Below, in pieces: positions 8,268 through 16,480 of a DNA stretch of 64,000 nt. Position numbers and translations under genes: made by a program. Position 1 is the stretch's first letter, and each line of letters begins with the position of its first letter. The stretch covers positions 124,001-188,000 of the forward strand of contig NZ_PRLD01000004.1 in assembly GCF_003287405.1 (NCBI RefSeq), written 5' to 3'. Origin of the DNA: Faecalibacterium prausnitzii. Lineage in GTDB: Bacteria > Bacillota > Clostridia > Oscillospirales > Ruminococcaceae. Below the pieces are notes generated by a model. It saw nothing but the letters and a program-made list of their open reading frames with translations. It searched no databases and was not told where the DNA came from.

Positions 8268-9140
8268 TTAACCTCTGGGGTGGCCGGTATATGTCAGCGC
8301 TACGGTGTCGGGGCCGGTGTTGGCAGAGACCACACCGCCCAGCTCAAATACGGCCAGCGGCGGCTTGCCAAAGGCCTTGCGGCAGGCTTTTTCCAGATCC
8401 TCTGCCTGCGGGATGTTGGTGTGGCCGATCATATACTCAAAGTCCTCCACATCCCCGGCGCGCTTCTGGCACAGGTCTACCATAGCGGGCACGACTTTTT
8501 CATCGCCGCGCACCTTGGCTTCCACCTTGGTCTTGCCGTCGATCAGGGTAATGATGGGACGAATGCCCATCAGCTCGCCCATGACGGCTGCGGCGGCGGA
8601 GATGCGGCCGCTCTTTTTCATCTGTCTCAGGCTGTAAGGCCCCAGCACGACCTCCATGCAGTTCATCTGCCGCTCAAACTCGTGGATGACGTGGCGGATC
8701 TCTGCGCCGTTTTGCAGCTTGCGTGCCATCTCGCACAGATACCAGCCGAACACCATAGAATAGGTGTGGGGGTCCAGCAGATGGATGTTCAGATGATGCT
8801 CCGGGCGCTCTTCCCGCAGCATACCCTGCGCCATCAGGGCGTTGTTGTAGGTGGAGGAGCCGGACTTATTGATGGGCACATGGATGACATCCGTGTAGCC
8901 CTCGTCCACATACTGGCAGTATTTTTCACAGAACTGGATAGGCGTGATGGCGGCGGTAGAGGGCACACCCTTTGCCGCGCGCATCTTATCGTAGAATTCG
9001 GTGTTGGTGCAGTCCACACGCTCAACGTAGTCCACATCATCCAGCAGGATGTGGAAGCTCATGATATCAATGCCGTACTTTTCAGCCATCTCCTGCGGGA
9101 TATCGCAGGAGGAATCGGTCAGGATCGCGATCTTGCTCAT
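8268..9140 (-). CDS. DegV family fatty-acid-binding protein
   Basis: A 290-residue DegV protein. Members bind a fatty acid in a deep pocket, and in Firmicutes the FakB proteins present fatty acids to the kinase FakA. The N-terminus KIAILTDSSCDIP carries the conserved DSS/CD motif, and PSTAAITP followed by INKSGSSTYNNA are the usual ligand-pocket segments. The start at 9140 (MSKIAIL) has GAGGG upstream; the longer frame begins six residues earlier and is less likely. It is last in the pdxK-trmL-degV operon, eight bases after trmL, and ends before a strong terminator. Whether it serves FakA here cannot be seen. Confidence 0.9.
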   Translation of the reverse strand: MSKIAILTDSSCDIPQEMAEKYGIDIMSFHILLDDVDYVERVDCTNTEFYDKMRAAKGVPSTAAITPIQFCEKYCQYVDEGYTDVIHVPINKSGSSTYNNALMAQGMLREERPEHHLNIHLLDPHTYSMVFGWYLCEMARKLQNGAEIRHVIHEFERQMNCMEVVLGPYSLRQMKKSGRISAAAAVMGELMGIRPIITLIDGKTKVEAKVRGDEKVVPAMVDLCQKRAGDVEDFEYMIGHTNIPQAEDLEKACRKAFGKPPLAVFELGGVVSANTGPDTVALTYTGHPRG

Positions 9141-9148
9141 AATTTCCC

Positions 9149-9655
9149 TCATTTCCATTCATAATCTCGTAGGTGGCCGTGGTCCAGCAGCTCCGGAAAA
9201 TCCCACTGCCGCAGCACCTCGTACACGCCCACCGCCACGCTGTTGGAAAGGTTCAGGCTGCGGCAGGTGTCCCGCATGGGCATACGGATGCAGTGCTCCT
9301 GATTTTCCGCAAGCAGCGCCTCCGGCAGACCGGCGTCCTCGCGCCCGAACACCAGATAAGCCCCGTCCGGGTACTGTACATCGGTGTAGCGCTGGGGAGC
9401 CTTGGTGGTAAAGTAATAGTAAGGGCCGTTGTTGCGGGCGAAAAAGTCCGCAAGGCCGTCGTAGTAGGTAATGTCCAGATAGTGCCAGTAGTCCAGCCCG
9501 GCGTGCTTGAGTTTTTTGTCGTCGATGGCAAAACCCATGGGGCCTACCAGATGCAGACGGCAGGCGGTGCAGGCGCAGGTACGCGCCACGTTGCCGGTGT
9601 TCTGGGGGATGCGGGGCTCTACCAGAACGATATTCAAAGTCGGCTTGTTCATCAT
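9149..9655 (-). CDS. trmL: tRNA (cytidine/uridine-2'-O-) methyltransferase TrmL
   Basis: A 168-residue SPOUT-class methyltransferase that probably modifies the wobble ribose of tRNA-Leu. The opening LNIVLVEPRIPQNTGNVAR is nearly diagnostic, and the knot motifs YLVFGREDAGLP and RSLNLSNSVAVGVYEVLRQ hold the SAM site. Start 9655 is chosen because it overlaps the pdxK stop in ATGA and has GGAGGG seven bases upstream; a second ATG follows immediately. It is the middle gene of a three-gene operon. Length is typical. Confidence 0.93.
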   Translation of the reverse strand: MMNKPTLNIVLVEPRIPQNTGNVARTCACTACRLHLVGPMGFAIDDKKLKHAGLDYWHYLDITYYDGLADFFARNNGPYYYFTTKAPQRYTDVQYPDGAYLVFGREDAGLPEALLAENQEHCIRMPMRDTCRSLNLSNSVAVGVYEVLRQWDFPELLDHGHLRDYEWK

Positions 9656-10500
9656 AAGATGCCCTCCGGTTCCTCCCGCAGGGGACACAGACGGGGCAGC
9701 AGCGGCTCGAACCACACGCCGAAGCGGGTGTCCTGCGTGCAGGGCGTACCCTGAATAGCCAGCGAAACAAACTCTGCGGCGTTATCGGCAGCAGCGCTCA
9801 GGGCGTTGCCCTGCAGCAGCGAGCCGATGAGCACTGCGCCGTACAGATCCCCCGTGCCGGGGAAGCTGCGGCTGATATGCAGCTTTTTGATAACGAAACG
9901 ATCCGTGCCGGTACCGGCACAGCCGATGTACTTGCCCAGCGGCAGGCCGGTGACCACCGCGTTGGGGGCCAGCGGCTGCAAAGCATCTGCCAGCGCCTGC
10001 GCGGCGGCATCGTCCAGCTGCTCGGTCACGGGCTGCTGCTGCAAAAGCAGCTGTGCTTCGGTGTAGTTGGGCAGGATCAGGTCTGCCGCGCGGCACAGAT
10101 TGCGGATGCGCTCGATCAGCGCCGGGGTAACAGTGGAATAGGCCTTGCCGTTATCGCCCATCACGGGGTCCACCACCTTGTAGGCGGCAGGCCACAGGGC
10201 AAAGGCTTTTTCAGCCAGCGCTACCTGTGCTTCGCCGCCCAGATAGCCGGTATAGATACAATCAAATTGCAGTTCCAGCGCCTGATAGTGCTCCAGCGCG
10301 GCCATGCCGTAGGCGCTGCTGTCCATCCGGGCGGGGATGCCCAGACCGCCGGTGTGGGTGGAAAGCACCACCGTGGGCAGCGCCACCGGCTGGAAGCCCA
10401 TGACCGACAGCACGGGCAGGATCACTGCAAGGCTGCACCGTCCCACGCCGGACAGGTCGTGGATGCAAAGGATCTTTTTTGGTTCAACGGGTTTTTGCAA
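9652..10500 (-). CDS. pdxK: Pyridoxal/pyridoxamine kinase
   Basis: A 282-residue ribokinase-like enzyme that phosphorylates vitamin B6 vitamers to make pyridoxal phosphate or its precursors. ILCIHDLSGVGRCS is the N-terminal substrate motif, VVDPVMGDNGKAY the ATP/Mg site and SFPGTGDLYGAV the anion-hole motif with the catalytic Asp in GTGD. The start codon is TTG at 10500 with AAGGAGG nine bases upstream. It is first of the operon with trmL and degV. It could be named pdxY; the two are hard to tell apart by eye. Confidence 0.9.
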   Translation of the reverse strand: MQKPVEPKKILCIHDLSGVGRCSLAVILPVLSVMGFQPVALPTVVLSTHTGGLGIPARMDSSAYGMAALEHYQALELQFDCIYTGYLGGEAQVALAEKAFALWPAAYKVVDPVMGDNGKAYSTVTPALIERIRNLCRAADLILPNYTEAQLLLQQQPVTEQLDDAAAQALADALQPLAPNAVVTGLPLGKYIGCAGTGTDRFVIKKLHISRSFPGTGDLYGAVLIGSLLQGNALSAAADNAAEFVSLAIQGTPCTQDTRFGVWFEPLLPRLCPLREEPEGIL

Positions 10501-10664
10501 ATAGGAAAACCTCCTTGCCGAAAAGCCGCGCGCAGCGGCCTATAAAAAGCATCATACAACAGTATACCACAAATTGCTGCATAAAAAAAGCGCATACCAG
10601 ATTCTTTTGCGGAAATAATAGCACTGCAAGCCCTGTCATGACAGGCCGAAAGGAGAAATTCAGA

Positions 10665-10871
10665 ATGAAACAGCGAGAAAATTCTGCCGCAGGCATGGTA
10701 GTGGGCATGGCCGCCGGTGCAGCCCTGGGGGCTGCCGGTGCCATGATGGCCACCCAGAGCAAGCGCCAGATGCGCCGCAACGTGCGCAAGGTGATGAAGG
10801 GCGCAGAAAACGCGGTAATGCAGCTGGATAAGATGGCCACCGATTTTGTGGAAAAGCACATCGACTGCTGA
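10665..10871 (+). CDS. Small YtxH-like membrane protein
   Basis: A 68-residue protein. After a short polar N-terminus there is one Gly/Ala-rich transmembrane segment (MVVGMAAGAALGAAGAMMA), then a basic amphipathic tail rich in Arg/Lys and ending in VEKHIDC. The start at 10665 has AAGGAG eight bases before it; the longer upstream frame has no ribosome binding site. It resembles small YtxH/gas-vesicle-like stress proteins in shape only. It stands alone, with a terminator right behind it. Confidence 0.72.
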   Translation: MKQRENSAAGMVVGMAAGAALGAAGAMMATQSKRQMRRNVRKVMKGAENAVMQLDKMATDFVEKHIDC

Positions 10872-10875
10872 ACAG

Positions 10876-10911
10876 CAAAAAGCGCCGTCCCGGGTGGAAC
10901 GGCGCTTTTTG
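10876..10911. terminator. Bidirectional terminator between convergent genes
   Basis: Stem AGCGCCGT (10881-10888) with ACGGCGCT (10899-10906), A-run on the left and T-run on the right, so it can stop the plus-strand small gene and the minus-strand secreted-protein gene. Confidence 0.88.
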
Positions 10912-10923
10912 TTATCGTGCGGC

Positions 10924-11397
10924 TTATTTTGCCCAGATGCACATCCGGGCGGTGGTGTTGATCTCGCCCAGCAGGCTCAGATCCATCTGGATATTGCAGG
11001 TCACGGTCAGCGCTTTGCCCACCTCGCTGCCGGTCAGCACTGAGGCAGGCAGGTTTTTGATGGTCAGGATGCCGTTGCCCTTTTCAATATCGCCGGTCAG
11101 GGTGCCGGCGTAGGTCACATCGCCGATGGTCAGGCCGGACAGGTAGCCGGTCACATTGAGCTTGGTCACCTGCTTGACGGGCAGCGTCAGGGTGTAGGTG
11201 CCGTTGGACTGGCGGGTAAGGGTGGCTTCGCGGTCAGAATCGATGCCAGAGTTGGCCATGGATCCCTTATCGGACTTTTCCTTCCAGAATTTGACCCCAA
11301 CGGGGGTATTGGCTGCGGCAGAAGCGCCCAGTGTGAGCACACAGAACATCAGCAGCGTCAGCAGGGCAGCGCCGGTACGTTTTAAGGCAGTGGTCAT
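10924..11397 (-). CDS. Secreted protein of unknown function
   Basis: A 157-residue protein with a clear Sec signal peptide (basic MTTALKR, then a hydrophobic stretch ending in ASAAA). The mature part is rich in Thr, Leu and Val with alternating polar and hydrophobic residues, which suggests a small beta-sandwich domain outside the cell. I do not recognise a family; the pattern WKEKSDKGSMANSGID is not a catalytic motif known to me. It has AAAGGA before the ATG and no operon partner. Confidence 0.75.
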   Translation of the reverse strand: MTTALKRTGAALLTLLMFCVLTLGASAAANTPVGVKFWKEKSDKGSMANSGIDSDREATLTRQSNGTYTLTLPVKQVTKLNVTGYLSGLTIGDVTYAGTLTGDIEKGNGILTIKNLPASVLTGSEVGKALTVTCNIQMDLSLLGEINTTARMCIWAK

Positions 11398-11599
11398 GGT
11401 TTTATCCTTTCTGCCGCAGCTGCGGCATGGTGAAACAGTGTATATAATGCCCTATAAAGTACTGATTTGTCAATACTAACATAACATGACCGGACGGCGT
11501 TGTCAATGCGCCTTGGCAGTCTTTCACAAAAATGTTTCGAATCGGTCACAGAGCTTGGAGAAGCGGAAAAGACGCGGCCTGCCATTGACTGCTGTCTGA

Positions 11600-11641
11600 C
11601 AAAAACGCCCCGTAGCGGCTGATAGAAGGCCGCTGCGGGGC
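11600..11641 (-). terminator. Terminator of the DUF512-der-plsY operon
   Basis: Long GC-rich stem: ACGCCCCGTAGCGGC on the plus strand pairs with GCCGCTGCGGGGCGT, followed on the minus strand by TTTTTG. Confidence 0.88.
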
Positions 11642-11657
11642 GTAGTGCTATTTGAGG

Positions 11658-12320
11658 TTACTTTTTGCCGTGACGGCCAAAGCGGTACTCCTTGCCCTCG
11701 CGGATGCGCTGGATGTTGGAGCGGTGCATATAAATGACCATCGCGCCCATGATCACCGAGCCGATGGCACACACGGTAAGATCGGCGGCGGAGTAGCCCC
11801 GGAACACACCGTACAAGATGGTGAGCACCGGGTAGAGTGCCGCCATGGTCACGCTGCCCAGCGATACCATGCCCGTGGGCAGCAGGCAGGCCAGAAAGAT
11901 GACCGCCAGAAAGGGAATCAGCACCGGCTGGATGGCCAGAATGGTACCACCCGCCACCAGTACGCCCTTGCCGCCCTTAAAGCCGAAATACAGGGGCTTC
12001 AAGTGGCCGATAATGGCAAAGATGGCGGCAAGATACACCGCAAGATACGGCGAGAGCGTGGTACTCTCCGGCATCAGGGTGAACAGCCAGCGGCCGATGC
12101 ACACAGCCAGCACGCCCTTGAGCACATCGCCGAAAGCGGTAAGTGCCGCTGCCTTTTTGCCGAAGGTGCGCAGCATATTGGTCATGCCGGCAGCGCCGCT
12201 GCCGTACTTGCGCACATCATCGTGGTACAAAAACTTGCTGACGAGGATACCGGTGTCGATGCTGCCCAGCAGGTATGCCTGCACGGCGGACACCGCAGCG
12301 ATGAGAACAGATTCCATCAT
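11658..12320 (-). CDS. plsY: Glycerol-3-phosphate acyltransferase PlsY
   Basis: A 220-residue polytopic membrane enzyme that transfers the acyl group from acyl-phosphate to glycerol-3-phosphate, the first acylation in phospholipid synthesis. The three family motifs are visible: GSIDTGILVSK near the N-terminus, GSGAAGMTNMLR with the conserved Gly/Asn, and GFKGGKGVLVAGG. Two adjacent ATG codons lie after AGGAGGG; 12320 is taken as start. It follows der after 18 bases and precedes a strong terminator, so it is last in its operon. Confidence 0.93.
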   Translation of the reverse strand: MMESVLIAAVSAVQAYLLGSIDTGILVSKFLYHDDVRKYGSGAAGMTNMLRTFGKKAAALTAFGDVLKGVLAVCIGRWLFTLMPESTTLSPYLAVYLAAIFAIIGHLKPLYFGFKGGKGVLVAGGTILAIQPVLIPFLAVIFLACLLPTGMVSLGSVTMAALYPVLTILYGVFRGYSAADLTVCAIGSVIMGAMVIYMHRSNIQRIREGKEYRFGRHGKK

Positions 12321-12338
12321 CTGAGCCCTCCTGACGTG

Positions 12339-13682
12339 TTATACGTCCTTGGCACCCACCTCGCCGGAGCCGCGCTCCCGCACGACCAGACGAATGGGCG
12401 TATGCTCCAGACCAAAGTTTTCGCGGATCTGGTTGATGAGATACCGCTGATAGCTGAAGTGGAACAGGTGCTTTGCGTTCACGAAGGCCACGAACGTGGG
12501 GGGACGGGTAGAGGCCTGCGTCAGGTAGTAGATCTTCAGGCGGCGGCCCTTGTCGCTGGGGGGCTGCATCCGGGCGGTAGCGCGAGCCAGCATCTCGTTC
12601 AGCACACCGGTGGGTACGCGGGCACCGTTCTCGGCATCCACATCCCGGATCAGCTGCATCAGCTTGTTCACGTTGTAGCCGGTCTGGGCAGAGATGAAGA
12701 TGATGGGTGCATAGCCCATAAAGCTGAAGCACTCGGCATAGCCGCGGCGCTGCAGCTCCATGGTGTTGGTCTCCTTGCCTTCCACGGCATCCCACTTGTT
12801 CACCACAATGATGCAGGCCTTGCCCTGCTCGTGGGCGTAGCCTGCCACCTTGCTGTCCTGCTCGGTAAAGCCGACGGTGGCATCCACAAGGATCAGCGCC
12901 ACGCGGCTGCGCTCCACAGCAGCCAGTGCGCGCACCACCATGTAGCGCTCCAAGCCATCGCTGATATTGCTGCGCTTGCGCAGACCGGCGGTATCGGTAA
13001 AGATGAACTTGCCGTAGGCGTTGTCCACCGGGGTGTCGATGGCATCGCGGGTGGTGCCGGCTTCATTAGCCACGATCATGCGGTTCTCGCCCAGAATGCG
13101 GTTGGTCAGGCTGGACTTGCCCACGTTGGGGCGGCCGATGATGGCAACGGGGATGCGGTCCTCCTCCACCACAGTCTCGCTGAAGTCCAGATGTGCGCAC
13201 ACTGCATCCAGCAGGTCGCCTGTGCCGTGACCGTGCACGGAAGAAATGGGCATCACCTCGTCAAAGCCGAGGTTGTAGAACTCGTACAGCTCCATGGGAG
13301 CTTCGCCCACCTTGTCGCACTTGTTCACGGCAAGAATGATGGGCTTGTGGCTGCGGCGCAGCATATGCGCCACGTCCTCGTCGGCTGCGGTCAGGCCGTT
13401 GCGCACGTCCGTGACCATGATGATGCAGTCGGCGGTGTCGATGGCGATCTGTGCCTGCTCGCGCATATGGGCAAGAATGCCCTCGGTGGCCTTGGGCTCG
13501 ATGCCGCCGGTGTCCACCAGCAAAAACTCGTGGCCGTTCCACTCGCAGTTGGCAAAAATGCGGTCGCGGGTAATGCCCGGGGTATCCTCCACAATGGCAA
13601 GGCGCTGGCCGCACAGCTTATTGAACAGGGTGGATTTGCCCACGTTGGGGCGTCCCACCACTGCTACGATCGGTTTGCTCAT
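12339..13682 (-). CDS. der: Ribosome biogenesis GTPase Der (EngA)
   Basis: A 447-residue protein with two tandem GTPase domains needed for 50S subunit assembly. The first G1 motif is VGRPNVGKSTL at residues ~8-18, with DTPG and NKCD; the second G1 motif is IGRPNVGKSSL near residue 185, with DTAG and NKWD. A C-terminal KH-like domain follows. The start at 13682 (MSKPIVAV) follows AAGGAGGAG; a longer frame upstream is rejected for lack of a site. It sits between a DUF512 protein and plsY, a gene order I recall from other Clostridia. Confidence 0.96.
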   Translation of the reverse strand: MSKPIVAVVGRPNVGKSTLFNKLCGQRLAIVEDTPGITRDRIFANCEWNGHEFLLVDTGGIEPKATEGILAHMREQAQIAIDTADCIIMVTDVRNGLTAADEDVAHMLRRSHKPIILAVNKCDKVGEAPMELYEFYNLGFDEVMPISSVHGHGTGDLLDAVCAHLDFSETVVEEDRIPVAIIGRPNVGKSSLTNRILGENRMIVANEAGTTRDAIDTPVDNAYGKFIFTDTAGLRKRSNISDGLERYMVVRALAAVERSRVALILVDATVGFTEQDSKVAGYAHEQGKACIIVVNKWDAVEGKETNTMELQRRGYAECFSFMGYAPIIFISAQTGYNVNKLMQLIRDVDAENGARVPTGVLNEMLARATARMQPPSDKGRRLKIYYLTQASTRPPTFVAFVNAKHLFHFSYQRYLINQIRENFGLEHTPIRLVVRERGSGEVGAKDV

Positions 13683-13732
13683 GGGGTCTCCTCCTTTCTT
13701 AAAAGGGGTAAAATACAATAAAAATGGCGTTA

Positions 13733-15070
13733 TCAGCTGCCGCTCTTTCTTCTGCGGGCAATGTGCAGGCCGCTGCGCAGCAAAGCGCGGGCTTCGTCTC
13801 CGCCTGCTGTGGGCAGAACCTCCACCTTTACGCCCAGCTGCTGTCCCAGCTGCTCTACCGTGATATCGTCAAGGAAGGTATCTTTTTCCTCCCGCAGCAT
13901 CACAGCCGGGATGCCCAGCGTTTTTGTGGCAAGTTTGCCTGCGCACTGGTCTATGATATCGGTGGCAGTGATCAGGCCGGTCACACCCACATTGCCGCCG
14001 AAAAAGCGGTTCTGGATGGTGTGGACGTGCACGGTGATCATGGGGTACTGGCGGTGCAGCTCCTCCATCATGCGTGTGATGAGGGGCGCTGCCATGGTGC
14101 CGGTGACCACATCCAGTTCCTTGGTGCCGTAGACCCGGTGGGGCTTGTCCAGCTCGGCCAGAAATTCTTCCTCGAACAGGCGCATCATGCCCACGCCGTT
14201 TTCCAGCTGGTCGTAGTCCTCGTAGAACTCCGGCGCAGGGATGGGACGGCCTGCCTTGAGATACCATTCATCGCTGGGGTAGATGATGCGCTTGCCGTGG
14301 CGGCGCTTGCACTCATCGCCGAATTCTTCCATAATGTCGATGACCTCGGCGCTGGTCTTTGCATCGTAGGGCACCTGCGGGTACAGATTTTTGCGGTAAT
14401 CCGTAATGCCGCAGGGCACGGCTGCAATGCTTTGCACCATGGGGGTCAGTTCCAGCAGGTCGGCAAGGGTGCGGCGCAGCTCGTCGCCGTCGTTCACGCC
14501 GCGGCAGAGCACCAGCTGACAGTTGACGGCAATGCCGCCCTCCACCAGCCGGGGCAGGTACTTGAGCACCTCGCCGCCGCGCTTATTGGCCAGCATCCGC
14601 ACCCGCAGCTGAGGGTTGGTTGTGTGCACCGAGATATTGATAGGGGAGATGTGCATCTTGATGATGCGGTCGATCTCGTGATCCTGCATATTGGTCATGG
14701 TGATGTAGTTGCCGAACAAAAAGCTCAGCCGCTCGTCATCATCCTTGAAATACAGACTCTCGCGCATACCGGGGGGCAGCTGGTCGATGAAGCAGAACAT
14801 ACAGTGGTTGGAGCAGGAATGCTTTGCATCGCCCAGATAGGTCTTGAACCCGCAGCCAAAGGGACCGCGCTGCGGCCGCTGCACTTCCCACTCCCGGATG
14901 CCGTCTGCTACCCGGGCTTTCAGGTGGAAGCTGCTGCTGTCGGTATAAAAATCGTAGTCCAGCGTGTCGTTCAGCTCGTTGTCGTCCACACTCAGCAGCT
15001 CGTCACCGGGGGCAAGGCCAAGAGCTTCGGCTTCGCTGCCGGCATCTACCTGCTCGATCCGTATCGCCAT
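13733..15070 (-). CDS. DUF512 / PDZ-like radical SAM protein
   Basis: A 445-residue protein of unknown reaction. An N-terminal PDZ-like segment (GSEAEALGLAPGDELLSVDD) is followed by a radical-SAM-like cysteine motif CSNHCMFCFIDQ near residue 90 and then the DUF512 domain, which ends with GGDEARALLRSG-like sequence. Such proteins are often encoded beside der in Clostridia and may act in cell-envelope or ribosome-related maturation, but no function is established that I know of. Start 15070 (MAIRIEQ) is preferred because the AGGAGG site lies nine bases before it; the ATG at 15076 is only three bases from the same site. Confidence 0.87.
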   Translation of the reverse strand: MAIRIEQVDAGSEAEALGLAPGDELLSVDDNELNDTLDYDFYTDSSSFHLKARVADGIREWEVQRPQRGPFGCGFKTYLGDAKHSCSNHCMFCFIDQLPPGMRESLYFKDDDERLSFLFGNYITMTNMQDHEIDRIIKMHISPINISVHTTNPQLRVRMLANKRGGEVLKYLPRLVEGGIAVNCQLVLCRGVNDGDELRRTLADLLELTPMVQSIAAVPCGITDYRKNLYPQVPYDAKTSAEVIDIMEEFGDECKRRHGKRIIYPSDEWYLKAGRPIPAPEFYEDYDQLENGVGMMRLFEEEFLAELDKPHRVYGTKELDVVTGTMAAPLITRMMEELHRQYPMITVHVHTIQNRFFGGNVGVTGLITATDIIDQCAGKLATKTLGIPAVMLREEKDTFLDDITVEQLGQQLGVKVEVLPTAGGDEARALLRSGLHIARRRKSGS

Positions 15071-15095
15071 CTGCATCCACCTCCTCTAAAGAACA

Positions 15096-15126
15096 AGAAG
15101 GGGAAGGCTTTGCGCCCTCCCCTTCT
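15096..15126 (-). terminator. Terminator after rpmF
   Basis: Hairpin of AGAAGGGGAAGG and its near-complement CCTCCCCTTCT, followed on the minus strand by TTGTTCTTT. It separates yceD-rpmF from the DUF512 operon. Confidence 0.7.
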
Positions 15127-15162
15127 GTACATAACACCATTATGCCACCAATTACGCGCAAA

Positions 15163-15342
15163 TTAGGCCTTCTTGATGACTTCCTCGCCCTTGTAGTAAC
15201 CGCAGTTGCCACATGCCTGGTGGGGGAGCTTCAGAGAGCCGCAGTTGCTGCACTTCACCAGTGCGGGGGCCTCCAGCTTCCAAACATTGCTGCGACGCTT
15301 GTCGCGGCGGGCCTTGGAAAGATGTCTCTTAGGTACTGCCAT
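15163..15342 (-). CDS. rpmF: Ribosomal protein L32
   Basis: A 59-residue 50S ribosomal protein of the zinc-binding type. The N-terminus MAVPKRHLSKARRDKRRS is diagnostic, and four Cys form the zinc ribbon (CSNCG and, 14 residues later, CGNCG). A consensus AAGGAGGTG site precedes the ATG. It follows the yceD gene by 23 bases, the conserved yceD-rpmF pair of most bacteria. Confidence 0.97.
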   Translation of the reverse strand: MAVPKRHLSKARRDKRRSNVWKLEAPALVKCSNCGSLKLPHQACGNCGYYKGEEVIKKA

Positions 15343-15365
15343 ATTTTTGCACCTCCTTGATGGGT

Positions 15366-15869
15366 TTATCTGTTCAGCAGTGATTTAAGGATCGCGAGCC
15401 TAGTGTCTACGGGGGCATCGGTCTGCTCTGCCGGTGGGCAGGTGCATTCCGCCTTTTTCTTACCGCACTGCGGGCAAAGCCCGGCGCAGTCGGGGCTGCA
15501 AAGCAGCACCGTGGGGATCTGGAACATAAACTCCTGATTGAGCCATTCGTCTACGTCCAAGTGTCCTTTTTCATCCAGCGGAAGATCGAAATCCGGGTCA
15601 TCCAGATCCCGCTCCTTGACGATCCACTCCGTATCGACTGTCTCTTCCCGGGTGACCGGGTCCAAACAGCGGGCGCACTCTCCGTGCACCAATGCCTTTG
15701 CCCGCAATGTTATCTGAACCTCGTCGCCATCGGTCTGCGCATCAAAGACGGCTGTGACCGGCTGCGGGATCCTTGCACCGGCATAATCGTACGCAGATAA
15801 ATCACACTGAAACTCTGCATGGTACGGTCTTGCGCCGGCGGTGATAAACTTTCTCAGGTCAAATTGCAT
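15366..15869 (-). CDS. yceD: YceD/DUF177 family protein
   Basis: A 167-residue DUF177 protein, encoded before rpmF as in most bacteria and probably linked to 23S rRNA or large-subunit maturation. GECARCLDPV holds the first conserved Cys pair and the C-terminus has CPQCGKKKAECTC, four more Cys that may bind zinc. Start 15869 (MQFDLRKF) follows GAGGTG; the 21 residues of longer frame upstream are not conserved in style. The presence of a C-terminal Cys cluster is common in Clostridial members. Confidence 0.88.
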   Translation of the reverse strand: MQFDLRKFITAGARPYHAEFQCDLSAYDYAGARIPQPVTAVFDAQTDGDEVQITLRAKALVHGECARCLDPVTREETVDTEWIVKERDLDDPDFDLPLDEKGHLDVDEWLNQEFMFQIPTVLLCSPDCAGLCPQCGKKKAECTCPPAEQTDAPVDTRLAILKSLLNR

Positions 15870-15928
15870 AGTACACCTCTGAAAAGGCTGCTTTGTTAGT
15901 ATAGCGCCAAAGCAACCCTTTGTCAACA

Positions 15929-15983
15929 CCAAAACAGGCAGAAAACCGAAAAAATTTATTTTTCTCCGGTCTTCTGCCTGTTG
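15929..15983 (-). terminator. Terminator of the P-loop gene
   Basis: Long imperfect stem: AACAGGCAGAA on one side and its complement with TTCTGCCTGTT on the other, with CCGG pairing inside, then TTTTGG on the minus strand. Confidence 0.7.
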
Positions 15984-16014
15984 GAAAAGCTTTTAGCCCT
16001 GTTCTTTTATCAGA

Positions 16015-16419
16015 TTACAGGTACTTCTTCACATCGTGGGGCAGTGCGGCCTCGTCTGCGCTGACGGTCACGGTGACCTTCACGCTGTCGCCGGCAATGG
16101 CTGCCATCTCATCCAGCACAACGCCCAGACGGTTGATATCGTGATCCAGCACCTTCAGGATGCCGTCAATGTACAGGTCGGTGATGTCGTAGTTGCTTGC
16201 CATCAGGCCGGCCACAAAGCCGTACAGCATTTCGCCGCCGGAGATCTTGTACTCGTCCAGATCGATCAGACGTGCTGCAGGAGCGATGTCGTAGGTGAGC
16301 TTCATGCCCTTTTCCACAACAACAACATTGCCTTTGGAGGTCTTGACCGCGTCGTTGATCTGGTCGATCATAGCCTTGGTCTTGCCGGAGCCCTTGGTAC
16401 CAACAATCAGTTTAATCAT
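16015..16419 (-). CDS. Small P-loop ATP-binding protein
   Basis: A 134-residue protein with an N-terminal Walker A motif GTKGSGKTKAM (residues 7-17) and a Walker B-like VLDEMAAIAG late in the sequence. Such short P-loop proteins occur widely in Clostridia as hypothetical ATPases; no function is known to me. It has AGGAGGACT before its ATG and its own terminator. It precedes nothing in an evident operon, as pgi upstream ends 61 bases away. Confidence 0.7.
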   Translation of the reverse strand: MIKLIVGTKGSGKTKAMIDQINDAVKTSKGNVVVVEKGMKLTYDIAPAARLIDLDEYKISGGEMLYGFVAGLMASNYDITDLYIDGILKVLDHDINRLGVVLDEMAAIAGDSVKVTVTVSADEAALPHDVKKYL

Positions 16420-16480
16420 AGTTCAGTCCTCCTGTATTTTCCACGCCTTGCGGCGGGAGATCATTTTTTACGTTCGGCTT

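Noticed and set aside
11652-13721. Long plus-strand open frame of 689 codons
   Set aside because: Exactly antiparallel to plsY and der, rich in His/Gly/Ala as expected for a shadow of GC-rich coding sequence.
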